DNA of 64,000 nucleotides from an uncultured Oscillospiraceae bacterium (GTDB taxonomy: Bacteria > Bacillota > Clostridia > Oscillospirales > Ruminococcaceae), in NCBI GenBank assembly GCA_900548355.1, contig URKR01000001.1:162771-226770 (forward strand), written 5' to 3'. The position numbers and the translations under genes were made by a program. The notes beneath the pieces were generated by a model, which worked only from the letters and a program-made list of their open reading frames with translations, was not told where the DNA came from and did no database searches. Positions 17,859 to 26,156 of this stretch are shown in pieces (the first letter of the stretch is position 1; every line of letters begins with the position of its first letter).

Positions 17859-19262
17859 TCAGTCTTTGAGCCTGATGGCGTTTACGGCCTCCCGCAGGTA
17901 AGACACCCCGATGAGTTTCAGGCCGTGAAACTGCCTCTGATCGATCATTTTCAGGTTGTGCTTGGGGATGATGGCGGTATCGAACCCGACGCGCTGGGCT
18001 TCCCGCAGGCGCGTTTCCAGATGCGGCACGCTGCGTACTTCCCCGCCCAGGCCCACTTCGCCAATTGCCAGGGTCTTTTCGGGTATGGGTAAATCCAGCA
18101 GGCTCGAAACCATGGCCAGACAGGCTGGCAGGTCACAAGCCGTCTCGTCAAGCCGCAAACCGCCGATCACGTTGAGATAAACATCCTGGTTTCCGAAGAA
18201 CTGTCCTGTCCGCTTTTCAAGCACTGCCAGGAGCAGGTACATCCGGTTGTAATCAAAACCGCTGGCTGTTCGGCGCGGGCTTGGGAAGGACGTCTTTGTG
18301 ACAAGGGCCTGGATTTCCCCCAGCACCGGACGGGTCCCTTCCATCACACAGGCTACGCAGGTGCCGCTGATTCCAAGCGGGCGGCCATCCAGCATGACTT
18401 GGGACGGGTTTTCAATCTGTTCGAGCCCGCGGCCTGTCATATCAAACATCCCAATCTCATTGGTTGATCCATATCGGTTTTTCACAGCGCGCAGCACACG
18501 GTAAGGCAAGGTTTTGTCCCCCTCAAAATAGAGCACTGTATCGACAATATGCTCCATAACTTTGGGGCCGGCGATCGCGCCGTCCTTGTTGACATGGCCG
18601 ACGATGAAGGTTGGGATTTCCAGGCTTTTGGCAACGTTCAAAAAGCGGGCCGTACTCTCCTTTACTTGAGATACAGTACCGGAAGAAGAGGAAATATCCG
18701 CGCAGCGCATCGTCTGGATTGAGTCAATCACCACAAGGCCCGGCTTGGTCACTTCAATCAGGCCGCAGATCTCATCCACATCGCTTTCTGCCACCAGTGA
18801 AATGTTATCCTGCGGCACATCCAGTCGTACCGCCCGCAGTTTAATCTGGCGGACTGATTCCTCTCCGGTGACATACAACACATCCAGCGAACGGCTGACT
18901 TCGCCACAAAGCTGCAGCAGGATTGTGGATTTGCCAATCCCCGGCTCACCGCCAATCAACGTTACGCTTCCCAGCACAATGCCGCCGCCAAGCACCCGAT
19001 CCAGTTCGCCAATCCCGGTGATGATTCGGCTTTTTTCCTCGGTTGTGCTGACATTTTTGAGTTTGAGTGGGGTCAAGCTTGTCTGGCCGGCAACCCGGGC
19101 TGGCGCCGCAGCGCGGCTGCCCGCCCCTTTAGGGGGTTCCGCTACGACATCCTCTTCCATCGTGTTCCACGCACCGCAGGAGGGGCAGCGCCCAAGCCAG
19201 CGGGGGCTTGTCTCTCCGCATTGGGTACAGACATAGATTGTCTTGCGTCTATCTTTTGCCAT
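17859..19262 (-). CDS. radA: DNA repair protein RadA (Sms)
   Basis: RadA is a RecA-like helicase that extends heteroduplex DNA during recombination and repair. The 467-residue product has the N-terminal zinc finger CTQCGETSPRWLGRCPSCGAW, the Walker A motif GGEPGIGKST (about residue 95), the RadA-specific KNRYGSTNE motif and a C-terminal Lon-like domain with GEVGLGGEVR. ATG 19262 follows GGGAGGGG. The sseB-like gene is directly downstream. Confidence 0.97.
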   Translation of the reverse strand: MAKDRRKTIYVCTQCGETSPRWLGRCPSCGAWNTMEEDVVAEPPKGAGSRAAAPARVAGQTSLTPLKLKNVSTTEEKSRIITGIGELDRVLGGGIVLGSVTLIGGEPGIGKSTILLQLCGEVSRSLDVLYVTGEESVRQIKLRAVRLDVPQDNISLVAESDVDEICGLIEVTKPGLVVIDSIQTMRCADISSSSGTVSQVKESTARFLNVAKSLEIPTFIVGHVNKDGAIAGPKVMEHIVDTVLYFEGDKTLPYRVLRAVKNRYGSTNEIGMFDMTGRGLEQIENPSQVMLDGRPLGISGTCVACVMEGTRPVLGEIQALVTKTSFPSPRRTASGFDYNRMYLLLAVLEKRTGQFFGNQDVYLNVIGGLRLDETACDLPACLAMVSSLLDLPIPEKTLAIGEVGLGGEVRSVPHLETRLREAQRVGFDTAIIPKHNLKMIDQRQFHGLKLIGVSYLREAVNAIRLKD

Positions 19263-19324
19263 CTCATTCCCCTCCCCTGTTGCGTCTTTACTATTATATC
19301 CCAAACGCGGCCAATGGGCAAGGG

Positions 19325-19364
19325 AAAACGCAAAACGAGGCGGTCTCCCGCAGGGGAAACCGCC
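19325..19364 (-). terminator. Intrinsic terminator of the ABC transporter operon
   Basis: Arms GGCGGTTTCCC and GGGAGACCGCC on the minus strand are followed by TCGTTTTGCGTTTT. It lies 45 bases after the last ABC permease gene. Confidence 0.7.
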
Positions 19365-19409
19365 CAGAATCAGGAAAGCAGCGATCAGCGCATGCCAGTC
19401 GCATGCAGT

Positions 19410-20174
19410 TCAGCGCCCCTTGCCGGGTTTGCCTCGCAGCGGTGTGCGGTCCCGCGCAGCGGCCAGCAACGCCAGCCCCAGCACCACCGAAACCGCCAGC
19501 CCGGTCAGCGCGATTGGCAGCTGCGCGCTTGCAAAATAGAGCCCACTCTCTGCGGTCCAGGGCCACAATGCTATGCCGGCCGACAAAGGGTTTCTATACA
19601 GGAACTCGCTGTGCTGAGAAAGCATCCCGCCCAACGAACCCCAGAAAAAGGCCAACACAGTTCCGGCCGCCATACCGCGAGGGAACTGCATGACAAGAAC
19701 CAGCAAAGGCAATAGCGCAAGGTTTGTCCACAAATTGACAAACAGCATGGAGAATGCAGCCTCAGCTGCACCTCCGACCGTCAGACCGGGGATGCCCGTT
19801 AACGGGAAGAGCAGCAATGCGGCCAGAAATTCAATGATTGATGAAACAGCTGTCAAAGCCAGACCTGCCAGAAGCTTGGCCGCTGCCAGCCGCCGGAAAG
19901 AAACCGGCAGCACCAACAGGTTTCTGAGCATACCGGATTGCCGTTCCCGTTGCATACTCTGGGCCAGCAGCAAAGTCAAACAGGCCGGCATCAGGTAGTT
20001 GGCCGAAACGAACAGCGTATTGGCCACAACAAGCGGCCATGTGTATTCAGTGCCATCCTGCGCTGTCGCGATGTAACGGCTGTCGGCCACCGCCACCAGC
20101 AGAGCCAGCGGCAGAATCGCCACGTTCAGATCACGGCGCGATTTGCAAAATTCAGCCCGAAGCAAAGCTTCCAC
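19410..20174 (-). CDS. ABC transporter permease, lantibiotic-immunity type (second permease)
   Basis: This 254-residue protein has six predicted helices and the family opening ALLRAEFCKSRRD, like the MutG/NukG/SpaG class of self-protection permeases. It probably forms a heterodimer with the permease encoded just upstream. I prefer GTG 20174, which has AGGGG seven bases upstream and lies just after the stop of the preceding gene. An ATG at 20204 would overlap that gene but has no SD. It ends 45 bases before a terminator. Confidence 0.75.
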   Translation of the reverse strand: MEALLRAEFCKSRRDLNVAILPLALLVAVADSRYIATAQDGTEYTWPLVVANTLFVSANYLMPACLTLLLAQSMQRERQSGMLRNLLVLPVSFRRLAAAKLLAGLALTAVSSIIEFLAALLLFPLTGIPGLTVGGAAEAAFSMLFVNLWTNLALLPLLVLVMQFPRGMAAGTVLAFFWGSLGGMLSQHSEFLYRNPLSAGIALWPWTAESGLYFASAQLPIALTGLAVSVVLGLALLAAARDRTPLRGKPGKGR

Positions 20175-20184
20175 CTTTGATCCC

Positions 20185-20985
20185 CTACCTTTCCCACCGC
20201 GCATAAGCGCGGGCTGTCAGCAAGCCAAACAGGCCTGCTATTGCCATCAACACCACGGCAAGCTGCCAGGGGGCAAACCGATAACTGCCATCCGCGCCTG
20301 ACTCGGCGGCAAACAGGCAGCGGGTGATTAACCCGCCCGGCGTCCAGAACACAAGTTGCTGCCAAAAAGGCCGTGTGCTGAGCGGCGGCGGCAGAGCCGA
20401 CATTTGCATCAGGACGTTCAGGCTCAGGAAGCCGTTTACCACGCTGTACAACAGCGCGGCCAGCAGCGAAAAAAGGTGCGAACGGCGCAGGAGAACCACC
20501 AGCCAGACAAGCGGCAACGCAGCTGCGGCCTGTAAAATGCCGTCCAGCAGTGCCGTTCGCCAAATTGGCAGTGCGGTCTCGACATATCCGCCGCAGAGCG
20601 CAGCCCCGGCAAGCACACAGCTCCCGGCTGCGAGAAAAGTGACAAAAAAGACAAACCAGGTCAATACCAGCAGCTTGGCGGCAGTCAGTGCGCCGATGCA
20701 TACCGGCACCGTGCGCAGCTGCTTGAGGGTATCACACTCCGTTTCCAGATAAAACAGCCGGGTTGCCAGCAGTCCCACCACCACAGGCAAAAGAAAGGGC
20801 AGGCCAAAGGTAACCAGCATCCCGATTGTGTTACCGTACACTTCCTGCGGGGTAATGTTTCCCTGTGCAGCCATCAGGGTGCCAAACGCCGGGAACAGCA
20901 CGGCAGCCAGGCATAAAAATGGCAGCAGCCGCAGGCGGCGCAGTTTGCGGAATTCACATCGGCAAAGCCTAAGCAATCCCTTCAC
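20185..20985 (-). CDS. ABC transporter permease, lantibiotic-immunity type (first permease)
   Basis: The 266-residue product opens with LLRLCRCEFRKLRR, has six hydrophobic segments, and carries a LFYLETECDTLKQLRTVPV loop after the second helix, typical of the MutE/NukE/SpaE class. It overlaps the ATPase gene by 17 bases. The three genes form an exporter or protection system against cationic peptides, with the sensor kinase and regulator encoded just upstream. No lantibiotic synthesis gene is seen nearby. Confidence 0.75.
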   Translation of the reverse strand: MKGLLRLCRCEFRKLRRLRLLPFLCLAAVLFPAFGTLMAAQGNITPQEVYGNTIGMLVTFGLPFLLPVVVGLLATRLFYLETECDTLKQLRTVPVCIGALTAAKLLVLTWFVFFVTFLAAGSCVLAGAALCGGYVETALPIWRTALLDGILQAAAALPLVWLVVLLRRSHLFSLLAALLYSVVNGFLSLNVLMQMSALPPPLSTRPFWQQLVFWTPGGLITRCLFAAESGADGSYRFAPWQLAVVLMAIAGLFGLLTARAYARWER

Positions 20986-21892
20986 CCCCTGTTACACGCT
21001 TGAAATACGCTTCAAGCGTATCTTCGCAGCGTCGCAGTTCGGTAACTGAGAGACGATTTTCCATAAACACACGGTTTATTTCATCAAGCTGCACGTCCAA
21101 ATCATACAACCGCAGCGTATGGTCATCCACCACATCAAAGTTTTGTGTCCGCATCGCTGTTTCCAGCAGGCGGGCCGCTTGCGGTGCATCCGAAACGCCA
21201 ATCTGAATGTAGCGCCTGTTGCGGCGTTCCAGTTCTGCAAGGGTTTCCTCCTCAAGCAGGTTGCCGTGATCTATGATGCCAACATCATCGGCCAACTGTG
21301 CAATTTCGGATAAAATATGGCTGGAAAGCAAAATGGTTTTTCCCTGGTGGTGGCACAGGTCAAGCAGAAAGGCTCGCATCTCGGCTATACCGATCGGGTC
21401 AAGCCCGTTGATCGGTTCATCCAAAATCAGAAGCTCGGGGTCGTGCAACAGCGCCATGGCCAAGCCCAGGCGCTGTTTCATCCCCATTGAGTAGTCACGG
21501 GTCAGTTTTTTGTCCTGGTAGGGCAGCCCCACGAGTGTAAGCACATGCTTGATCGCTTCGCGGCGCGGCACACCGCGAAGGTCGGCAAACAATGCCAGAT
21601 TTTCGGTTGCGGTCAGGTTGGGATAAAAACCTGGCGCTTCAATCAGGGACCCCACCCGCGGCAGCAGCGCGCGTTCATTGCCGTGAAGCGGGGTGCCAAA
21701 CAAACGTACCTCGCCGGATGTCGGCTTTGTCAGTCCCAGCAACATCTTCATGATTGTGGTTTTGCCGGCGCCGTTGCGCCCGAGCAGCCCGTAAATGCGC
21801 CCCGGGCGCAGATGCAGCGACACATTCTGTACCGCAATCTGTTCACCGTACTGTTTGGTCAGGCCGATTGTTTCAATAAGATACTGTTCCAT
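20969..21892 (-). CDS. ABC transporter ATP-binding protein (BcrA/lantibiotic-protection family)
   Basis: The 307-residue ATPase has Walker A GRNGAGKTT (about residues 39-47), a family-typical signature YSMGMKQRLGLA in place of LSGGQ, Walker B LLILDEPINGLDP and a switch histidine in LLSSHIL. A C-terminal extension of about 80 residues is also typical of BcrA/NukF ATPases. AAAGGAGG lies in front of ATG 21892. Direct repeats in its promoter region may be the target of the adjacent response regulator. Confidence 0.92.
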   Translation of the reverse strand: MEQYLIETIGLTKQYGEQIAVQNVSLHLRPGRIYGLLGRNGAGKTTIMKMLLGLTKPTSGEVRLFGTPLHGNERALLPRVGSLIEAPGFYPNLTATENLALFADLRGVPRREAIKHVLTLVGLPYQDKKLTRDYSMGMKQRLGLAMALLHDPELLILDEPINGLDPIGIAEMRAFLLDLCHHQGKTILLSSHILSEIAQLADDVGIIDHGNLLEEETLAELERRNRRYIQIGVSDAPQAARLLETAMRTQNFDVVDDHTLRLYDLDVQLDEINRVFMENRLSVTELRRCEDTLEAYFKRVTGGEGIA

Positions 21893-21920
21893 CGGGTTTC
21901 CTCCTTTGCTTTGCCCTTAT

Positions 21921-21954
21921 CTTACACCGGCAACCTTGCACAAACCTTACACCC
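21921..21954. promoter_or_regulatory. Direct repeats upstream of the ABC operon (candidate response-regulator site)
   Basis: AACCTTGCA (21932-21940) and AACCTTACA (21943-21951) repeat at 11-bp spacing. CTTACACC occurs at 21921 and again at 21946. One-turn direct repeats are the usual target of OmpR-family regulators, and one is encoded in the adjacent operon. Confidence 0.45.
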
Positions 21955-21975
21955 AGCTTGTACCTGCCTTGCAAA

Positions 21976-22008
21976 AAAAGGCAACGCCAGCTGTAAGCGT
22001 TGCCTTTT
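21976..22008 (-). terminator. Intrinsic terminator of the two-component system operon
   Basis: A stem AAAAGGCAACGC / GCGTTGCCTTTT (21976-21987, 21997-22008) with T-runs on both strands lies just past the kinase stop. Confidence 0.75.
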
Positions 22009-22016
22009 CAATCCCT

Positions 22017-22946
22017 TTACCGGCCGGAATCCAGCGGCCAGCACACCGTGAAGGATGTTTCTTTGCGCGGGATACTGGAAACCGAAATCCGACCGCCCAT
22101 TCGTTCTGTCAGCTTTTTCGCAATTTCAAGCCCCAGGCCGCTTCCTCGCCGGCGGCTGCGGTCCGCTGTATAGAGCCGCTCAAAGATATGCGGCAGGTCT
22201 TGCGGCGCAATGCCCACACCGTTATCCTTCACACTGACCAGCGCTTTGCCGTCCTGTTCACACAGCAGCACCTTCAGTTCAGTCGCTTCACTGTGGGACA
22301 GCACGTTGCCAAGCAGGTTGTTAAGAATGCGCGCATATCCTTCCCGGTCCAATTTTACCGGGGTATATTGCTCCGGCAGCTCAATGGCATAGTGTAAGCC
22401 TGCCTCTTCCCAGACAGGCACCCAGTCCTTCAGGATTCCCCGTGTCAGTTCTGCCAGGTCGTATCGCTGCAGGCTGAGCGGTTCGGCCCCTGCATTCAGC
22501 TTGCCCCAGACAAACAGCGCGTCAAGATAGCTTTTGAGATCAAGCGCTTTGCTGCGAGCCGTCTCGATGTAATTTTCCCGCTCGGCCCCAGTCACAAGAC
22601 CGCGGTGAACAGCGTCCAGATAGCCAAGCAATGTCGTCAATGGTGTGCGCACATCGTGGGAAAGGTTCACCAGCATCTGACGGTTGGCCTCTTCGGCCTG
22701 TTGGCGGCGGGCAAGCTGTGTTTCATACCGGATGGACAGCGCGTTGCAGTGGTAGCAAATACAGGCCGTTGGGTCGGAGGGGTGGGCCAGCGCGCGATGA
22801 TGCATATGCCCCTGCAGGATATCTTCGAGCACTGCATCCAGATACCGCAGCCTGCGGTGCAGATACCAAAGCCTTCCGGCTGCAGCGGCCAGCGCGGCAG
22901 CCAGTACAAGGCAAAGCGCGGTCATCCCCCATGTGGTAATCGGCAT
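22017..22946 (-). CDS. Sensor histidine kinase
   Basis: This 309-residue kinase has one N-terminal membrane helix (residues 5-25) and almost no extracytoplasmic part. A short cytoplasmic stretch with CICYHC leads to the dimerisation domain (LSHDVRTPL, the phosphorylated His) and an ATPase domain with NNLLGN, DNGVGI and GSGLGLEIAKK. Small kinases of this build partner ABC transporters that protect against cell-wall-active peptides. ATG 22946 lies one base after the regulator stop, with GGGAGGTG upstream. The Cys-rich CICYHC stretch is unusual. Confidence 0.92.
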   Translation of the reverse strand: MPITTWGMTALCLVLAAALAAAAGRLWYLHRRLRYLDAVLEDILQGHMHHRALAHPSDPTACICYHCNALSIRYETQLARRQQAEEANRQMLVNLSHDVRTPLTTLLGYLDAVHRGLVTGAERENYIETARSKALDLKSYLDALFVWGKLNAGAEPLSLQRYDLAELTRGILKDWVPVWEEAGLHYAIELPEQYTPVKLDREGYARILNNLLGNVLSHSEATELKVLLCEQDGKALVSVKDNGVGIAPQDLPHIFERLYTADRSRRRGSGLGLEIAKKLTERMGGRISVSSIPRKETSFTVCWPLDSGR

Positions 22947-22947
22947 T

Positions 22948-23637
22948 TCACACCTCCCGGTTGAAGCGGTACCCCAGCCCTTTGACAGTTTGCAGATAGG
23001 TTGGGTGGGCGGGATCAGGTTCAATTTTTTTGCGCAGCCGGCTGATCGTAGCCATGATGTTGCTGTCGTCGTAGGCATATTCCGCCTGCCAGACTGCTTC
23101 ATAAATCTGTTTTTTGGTTAGAATCTGCCCTTGGTGCTGTGCGCAGGTTGTAAGCAGTGCATACTCTTTTGCCAGCAGTTCGACCGGTTCGCCGTTGCGC
23201 AGTACACAGCGCGCATCCAGATCGATGACAAGTCCGTCAAAAACGAGCTTATGCTGCACATCAGCCGTATTCAGGCGGGTATAACGGCGGATCAGCGCTG
23301 CCACCCGGGCCAGCAACTCTTCCATCTCAAATGGCTTGGACAGGTAATCATCGGCGCCGAGCTGCAGGCCGCGCACCTTGCTTGCGCTATCCTCCCGTGC
23401 CGTCAGCATCAGGATCGGCACAGTGCTGCGGCTACGAATCTGCTGAACCACAGCAAAGCCATCCATATCCGGAAGCATTACATCCAGCACAACAAGCTGG
23501 CATGGGGTGGCTGCAAGCGCGCGTACCCCTTCGTGCCCGGTCAGGCAGCAGCGCACAGAATAACCGGCCGCTTCCAAAGCGCGCTGCAGCAGTGCACAAA
23601 GGTCACGGTCATCGTCAACAAGCAGAATTGCATGCAT
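22948..23637 (-). CDS. DNA-binding response regulator, OmpR/PhoB family
   Basis: The 229-residue regulator has a receiver domain with the acidic pocket VDDDRD, the phospho-acceptor Asp in VVLDVMLPDMDG, LTARE and LSKPFE. A C-terminal winged helix ends in RLRKKIEPD..YLQTVKGLGYRF. I chose ATG 23637 after AAGGGAGG. It leads the kinase gene and is transcribed toward the lantibiotic-immunity-type ABC operon, which it probably activates. Confidence 0.93.
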   Translation of the reverse strand: MHAILLVDDDRDLCALLQRALEAAGYSVRCCLTGHEGVRALAATPCQLVVLDVMLPDMDGFAVVQQIRSRSTVPILMLTAREDSASKVRGLQLGADDYLSKPFEMEELLARVAALIRRYTRLNTADVQHKLVFDGLVIDLDARCVLRNGEPVELLAKEYALLTTCAQHQGQILTKKQIYEAVWQAEYAYDDSNIMATISRLRKKIEPDPAHPTYLQTVKGLGYRFNREV

Positions 23638-23743
23638 CGTTGGCCTCCCTTTCCAGGGTATATCACTGCATCCGGCAGGAAAGCGCAGGAACATACCTTA
23701 AGCAAAACCGCCCCGGGCAGCAGGCACCGGGACGGCAAACCCA

Positions 23744-24970
23744 TCACCCTTCGAGGGTGATTTTCTTGTAAACTTTTTTCCCTTTGCGGATAATCACGCC
23801 CCGGCGCAGCGTTTCTTCGTCGATGGTATATTTGGGGTCAGCCGCTTTTTCGCCGTCCACCAGCACGCCGCCCTGCTGCACAAGCTGCCGGGCTTCCCGG
23901 TTGGAGCCGCACAGGCCGCTGGCGACCATCACAGCCAGCAGGCCGGCCTTTCCATCCTGCAAGATATCCGGCTGCAGCGTGGCGGTCGGCATGTTGGCTT
24001 CGTCCGCCGCACCGCTGAACAAACCGCGCGCGGTGGCCTGGGCCTTGTCGGCCTCGGCTTCACCGTGCACCATCTTGGTCAGCTCCCAGGCCAGAATCTC
24101 CTTGGCCCGGTTGAGCTGCTCATCCTGCCAGTGATCCATCTCATCGATCTGCTCAAGCGGCAGGAAGGTCAGCATGCGGATGCACTTGAGCACGTCGGCA
24201 TCATCGACATTGCGCCAGTACTGATAGAATTCGAACGGGCTCGTTTTGTTCGGGTCAAGCCAGACCGCGTTGCCGGCGGTCTTGCCCATCTTTTTGCCTT
24301 GGGAATCGGTCAGCAGCGTGATGGTCATCGCGTATGCATCTTTGCCGAGCTTGCGGCGGATCAGTTCGGTGCCGCCGAGCATATTCGACCACTGGTCGTC
24401 GCCGCCGAACTGCATGTTGCAGCCGTAGTGCTGGAACATGTGGTAGAAGTCGTAGCTCTGCATAATCATGTAGTTGAATTCAAGGAAAGAAAGCCCCTTC
24501 TCCATCCGCTGCTTGTAGCATTCGGCGCGCAGCATATTGTTCACACTGAAGCAGGCGCCAACTTCGCGCAGCAACTCGACATAGTTGAGTTTGAGCAGCC
24601 AGTCGGCGTTGTTGAGCATCATGGCCTTGCCTTCGCCAAATTCAATAAAACGCTCCATCTGGCGTTTGAAGCACTCGGCGTTATGGGCAATGTCTTCTTT
24701 GGTCAGCATCTTGCGCATATCGGTCCGGCCGGAAGGATCGCCAATCAGGGTTGTGCCGCCGCCGATCAGGGCGATCGGCTTGTTACCCGCCATCTGCAGC
24801 CGCTTCATCAGGGTCAGCGCCATGAAATGGCCTGCGGTCAGGCTGTCGGCTGTACAGTCAAAACCGATGTAGAAGGTGGCCTTGCCATTGTTGATGACCT
24901 CGCGGATTTCCTCCTCGTCGGTCACCTGAGCAATAAGGCCGCGGGCTTTGAGTTCTTCGTAGATTTGCAT
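23744..24970 (-). CDS. tyrS: Tyrosine-tRNA ligase
   Basis: This class I synthetase of 408 residues charges tRNA-Tyr. It has the HIGH-like motif in SLTAGHFMALTLM, the tyrosine-binding region YDFYHMFQHYGCNMQFGGDDQWSN, the KMSKS-like loop GKKMGKTAGN and a C-terminal S4 RNA-binding domain. ATG 24970 has AAGGAGG upstream. Its leader is a T-box with a UAC specifier, so expression should rise when tRNA-Tyr is uncharged. Confidence 0.97.
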   Translation of the reverse strand: MQIYEELKARGLIAQVTDEEEIREVINNGKATFYIGFDCTADSLTAGHFMALTLMKRLQMAGNKPIALIGGGTTLIGDPSGRTDMRKMLTKEDIAHNAECFKRQMERFIEFGEGKAMMLNNADWLLKLNYVELLREVGACFSVNNMLRAECYKQRMEKGLSFLEFNYMIMQSYDFYHMFQHYGCNMQFGGDDQWSNMLGGTELIRRKLGKDAYAMTITLLTDSQGKKMGKTAGNAVWLDPNKTSPFEFYQYWRNVDDADVLKCIRMLTFLPLEQIDEMDHWQDEQLNRAKEILAWELTKMVHGEAEADKAQATARGLFSGAADEANMPTATLQPDILQDGKAGLLAVMVASGLCGSNREARQLVQQGGVLVDGEKAADPKYTIDEETLRRGVIIRKGKKVYKKITLEG

Positions 24971-25004
24971 CGCATTTCCTCCTTGGTGTTTGTGTGGCAA
25001 GAGG

Positions 25005-25303
25005 CAATGCAAAAGCCCCCTGCCAAATGTAAATTTGGCAGAGGGCGAAATTACGCGGTACCACCTCTGTTCACCCGCCCCTCACGGCAGCGGGCCTTCG
25101 CGGGTACAGGCGGCAGATGTGACCGATCCGATACCCAGACGCTGTAACGTGCGCACACGGCTCAGCCTATTGCCGCCAAAGCGGGTTCAGCCGGCTGCTC
25201 AGGGGCGTATTCGCCGCCCGCCGCGCCAGCCCCTTTCACCAACCGGAGCCTCTCTCTCACGCGAACCTGGGCGGGTACTTGTCCCCGTCAAAGCATTTCA
25301 TGT
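25005..25303 (-). ncRNA. T-box riboswitch of tyrS (Tyr, UAC specifier)
   Basis: On the minus strand the leader has a stem I with a GAGAG...GGTTGGTGAAAGG distal region and a specifier loop GAAUACG; the UAC codon is at 25209-25207. The T-box core AGGTGGTACCGCG is at 25066-25054. The terminator CTGCCAAAT-TTAC-ATTTGGCAG plus CTTTT spans 25046-25013. Uncharged tRNA-Tyr pairs with the specifier and the T-box bulge and prevents the terminator from forming. Confidence 0.93.
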
Positions 25304-25308
25304 TCCTT

Positions 25309-25337
25309 ATTGTAGCGTGTCGGATTTCATTTGTCAA
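25309..25337 (-). promoter_or_regulatory. Sigma-A promoter of the tyrS T-box leader
   Basis: On the minus strand, TTGACA (25337-25332), a 17-base spacer and TACAAT (25314-25309). The -35 lies inside the last codons of the mazG-like gene. Confidence 0.8.
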
Positions 25338-25671
25338 GCTTTGGTATCGCATCCCGGCGCATCGATTGCTGCGCCGAGAAACCTTCAGGGTAACGCGCGC
25401 GCAGCTTTGCAAGATTTTGGCTGAGCACGGCATCCAAGTCCAAATCCAGCGCAGTAGCGGTCTCGGCCAGGTACCATGCCACATCGCCCAGTTCCCGAAT
25501 CAGGGCTTCGCGATCCAAAGGGTGCCCCTGCGCAAGATGCTTTTTCACAATATTGATGGCTTCTCCGGCTTCACCGCAAAGCCCCATCACGCCGTTGACC
25601 AAAATATCCTGCTGGCCCAGCGCCGGGTTCAGCGTGCGCATGGCTTCGCGCTGGTATTCATTTGCGGTCAT
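25327..25671 (-). CDS. MazG-like nucleotide pyrophosphohydrolase family protein
   Basis: The 114-residue product is a single all-alpha NTP pyrophosphatase domain. The metal-binding pattern GLCGEAGEAINIVKK and the second block ELGDVAWYLAE supply the EExxE..ExxD-type ligands. Such proteins hydrolyse nucleoside triphosphates to monophosphates, often clearing damaged nucleotides. Single-domain forms like this differ from the two-domain MazG of E. coli. Its 3' end contains the -35 of the tyrS promoter. Upstream is the TIR element, which begins 44 bases before its start codon. Confidence 0.85.
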   Translation of the reverse strand: MTANEYQREAMRTLNPALGQQDILVNGVMGLCGEAGEAINIVKKHLAQGHPLDREALIRELGDVAWYLAETATALDLDLDAVLSQNLAKLRARYPEGFSAQQSMRRDAIPKLDK

Positions 25672-25714
25672 AGTCAGGCACTTCTTTCTTTGCAGGAATA
25701 TCCTGTGATTTTTT

Positions 25715-26156
25715 GTTTAAGGGCAATCGAGTTTGTCACGCAGACCGCACGAAATTGTCAACTAAGGGACAATAAAGGAATAGTAGTAGAGTAGTGATTC
25801 GTGGAATCGCGTGAAAATACGAGCGGCGAGGAAGGCATGGTTACGAGAGCGAGAACCGGGAGGCAGTTGAGGGGAAGCAAAAGGAAAAGTGCGAGAATGT
25901 TCAGGTCTTCCCCGCCCTCTTTTCATGAATTATTATCGATATTACGAGAATATTCTGTAACTTTCCGATTCTCTCCCGCGTCCCCTGCGAAGCGGAATTG
26001 TGCGGGCAAGGTATCGGAATCCTATGAATTCTTTAAGATTCCAACACAAATAAAAAAGCGGAGCAACGCGAGATTCCTCTCTACGTTACTCCGCTATCTC
26101 TCTTCTATTTTGACAATCTATTTTTGTCTGCGTGACAATTTAGGTTGCCCTTTGAC
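25715..26156. mobile_element. 442-bp element with 47-bp terminal inverted repeats (MITE-like or IS remnant)
   Basis: The left end 25715-25761 and the right end 26110-26156 match as inverted repeats at 35 of 47 positions without gaps. Perfect blocks are AAGGGCAA, TTGTCACGCAGAC and ATTGTCAA, at identical spacing. The interior is AT-richer than its surroundings and has no credible gene. The outer edges touch ATTTTTT (25708-25714) and ATTTTTC (26157-26163), a possible imperfect target duplication. The right repeat contains the last five codons and stop of recN, and the interior contains the only terminator after recN. This is a non-autonomous element or a decayed IS. Confidence 0.6.
26050..26096 (-). 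terminator. Intrinsic terminator of the recN operon, inside the TIR element
   Basis: A 12-bp stem (26057-26068 with 26084-26095, one G-U pair on the minus strand) is followed by TTTTTTATTTG. Confidence 0.85.
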
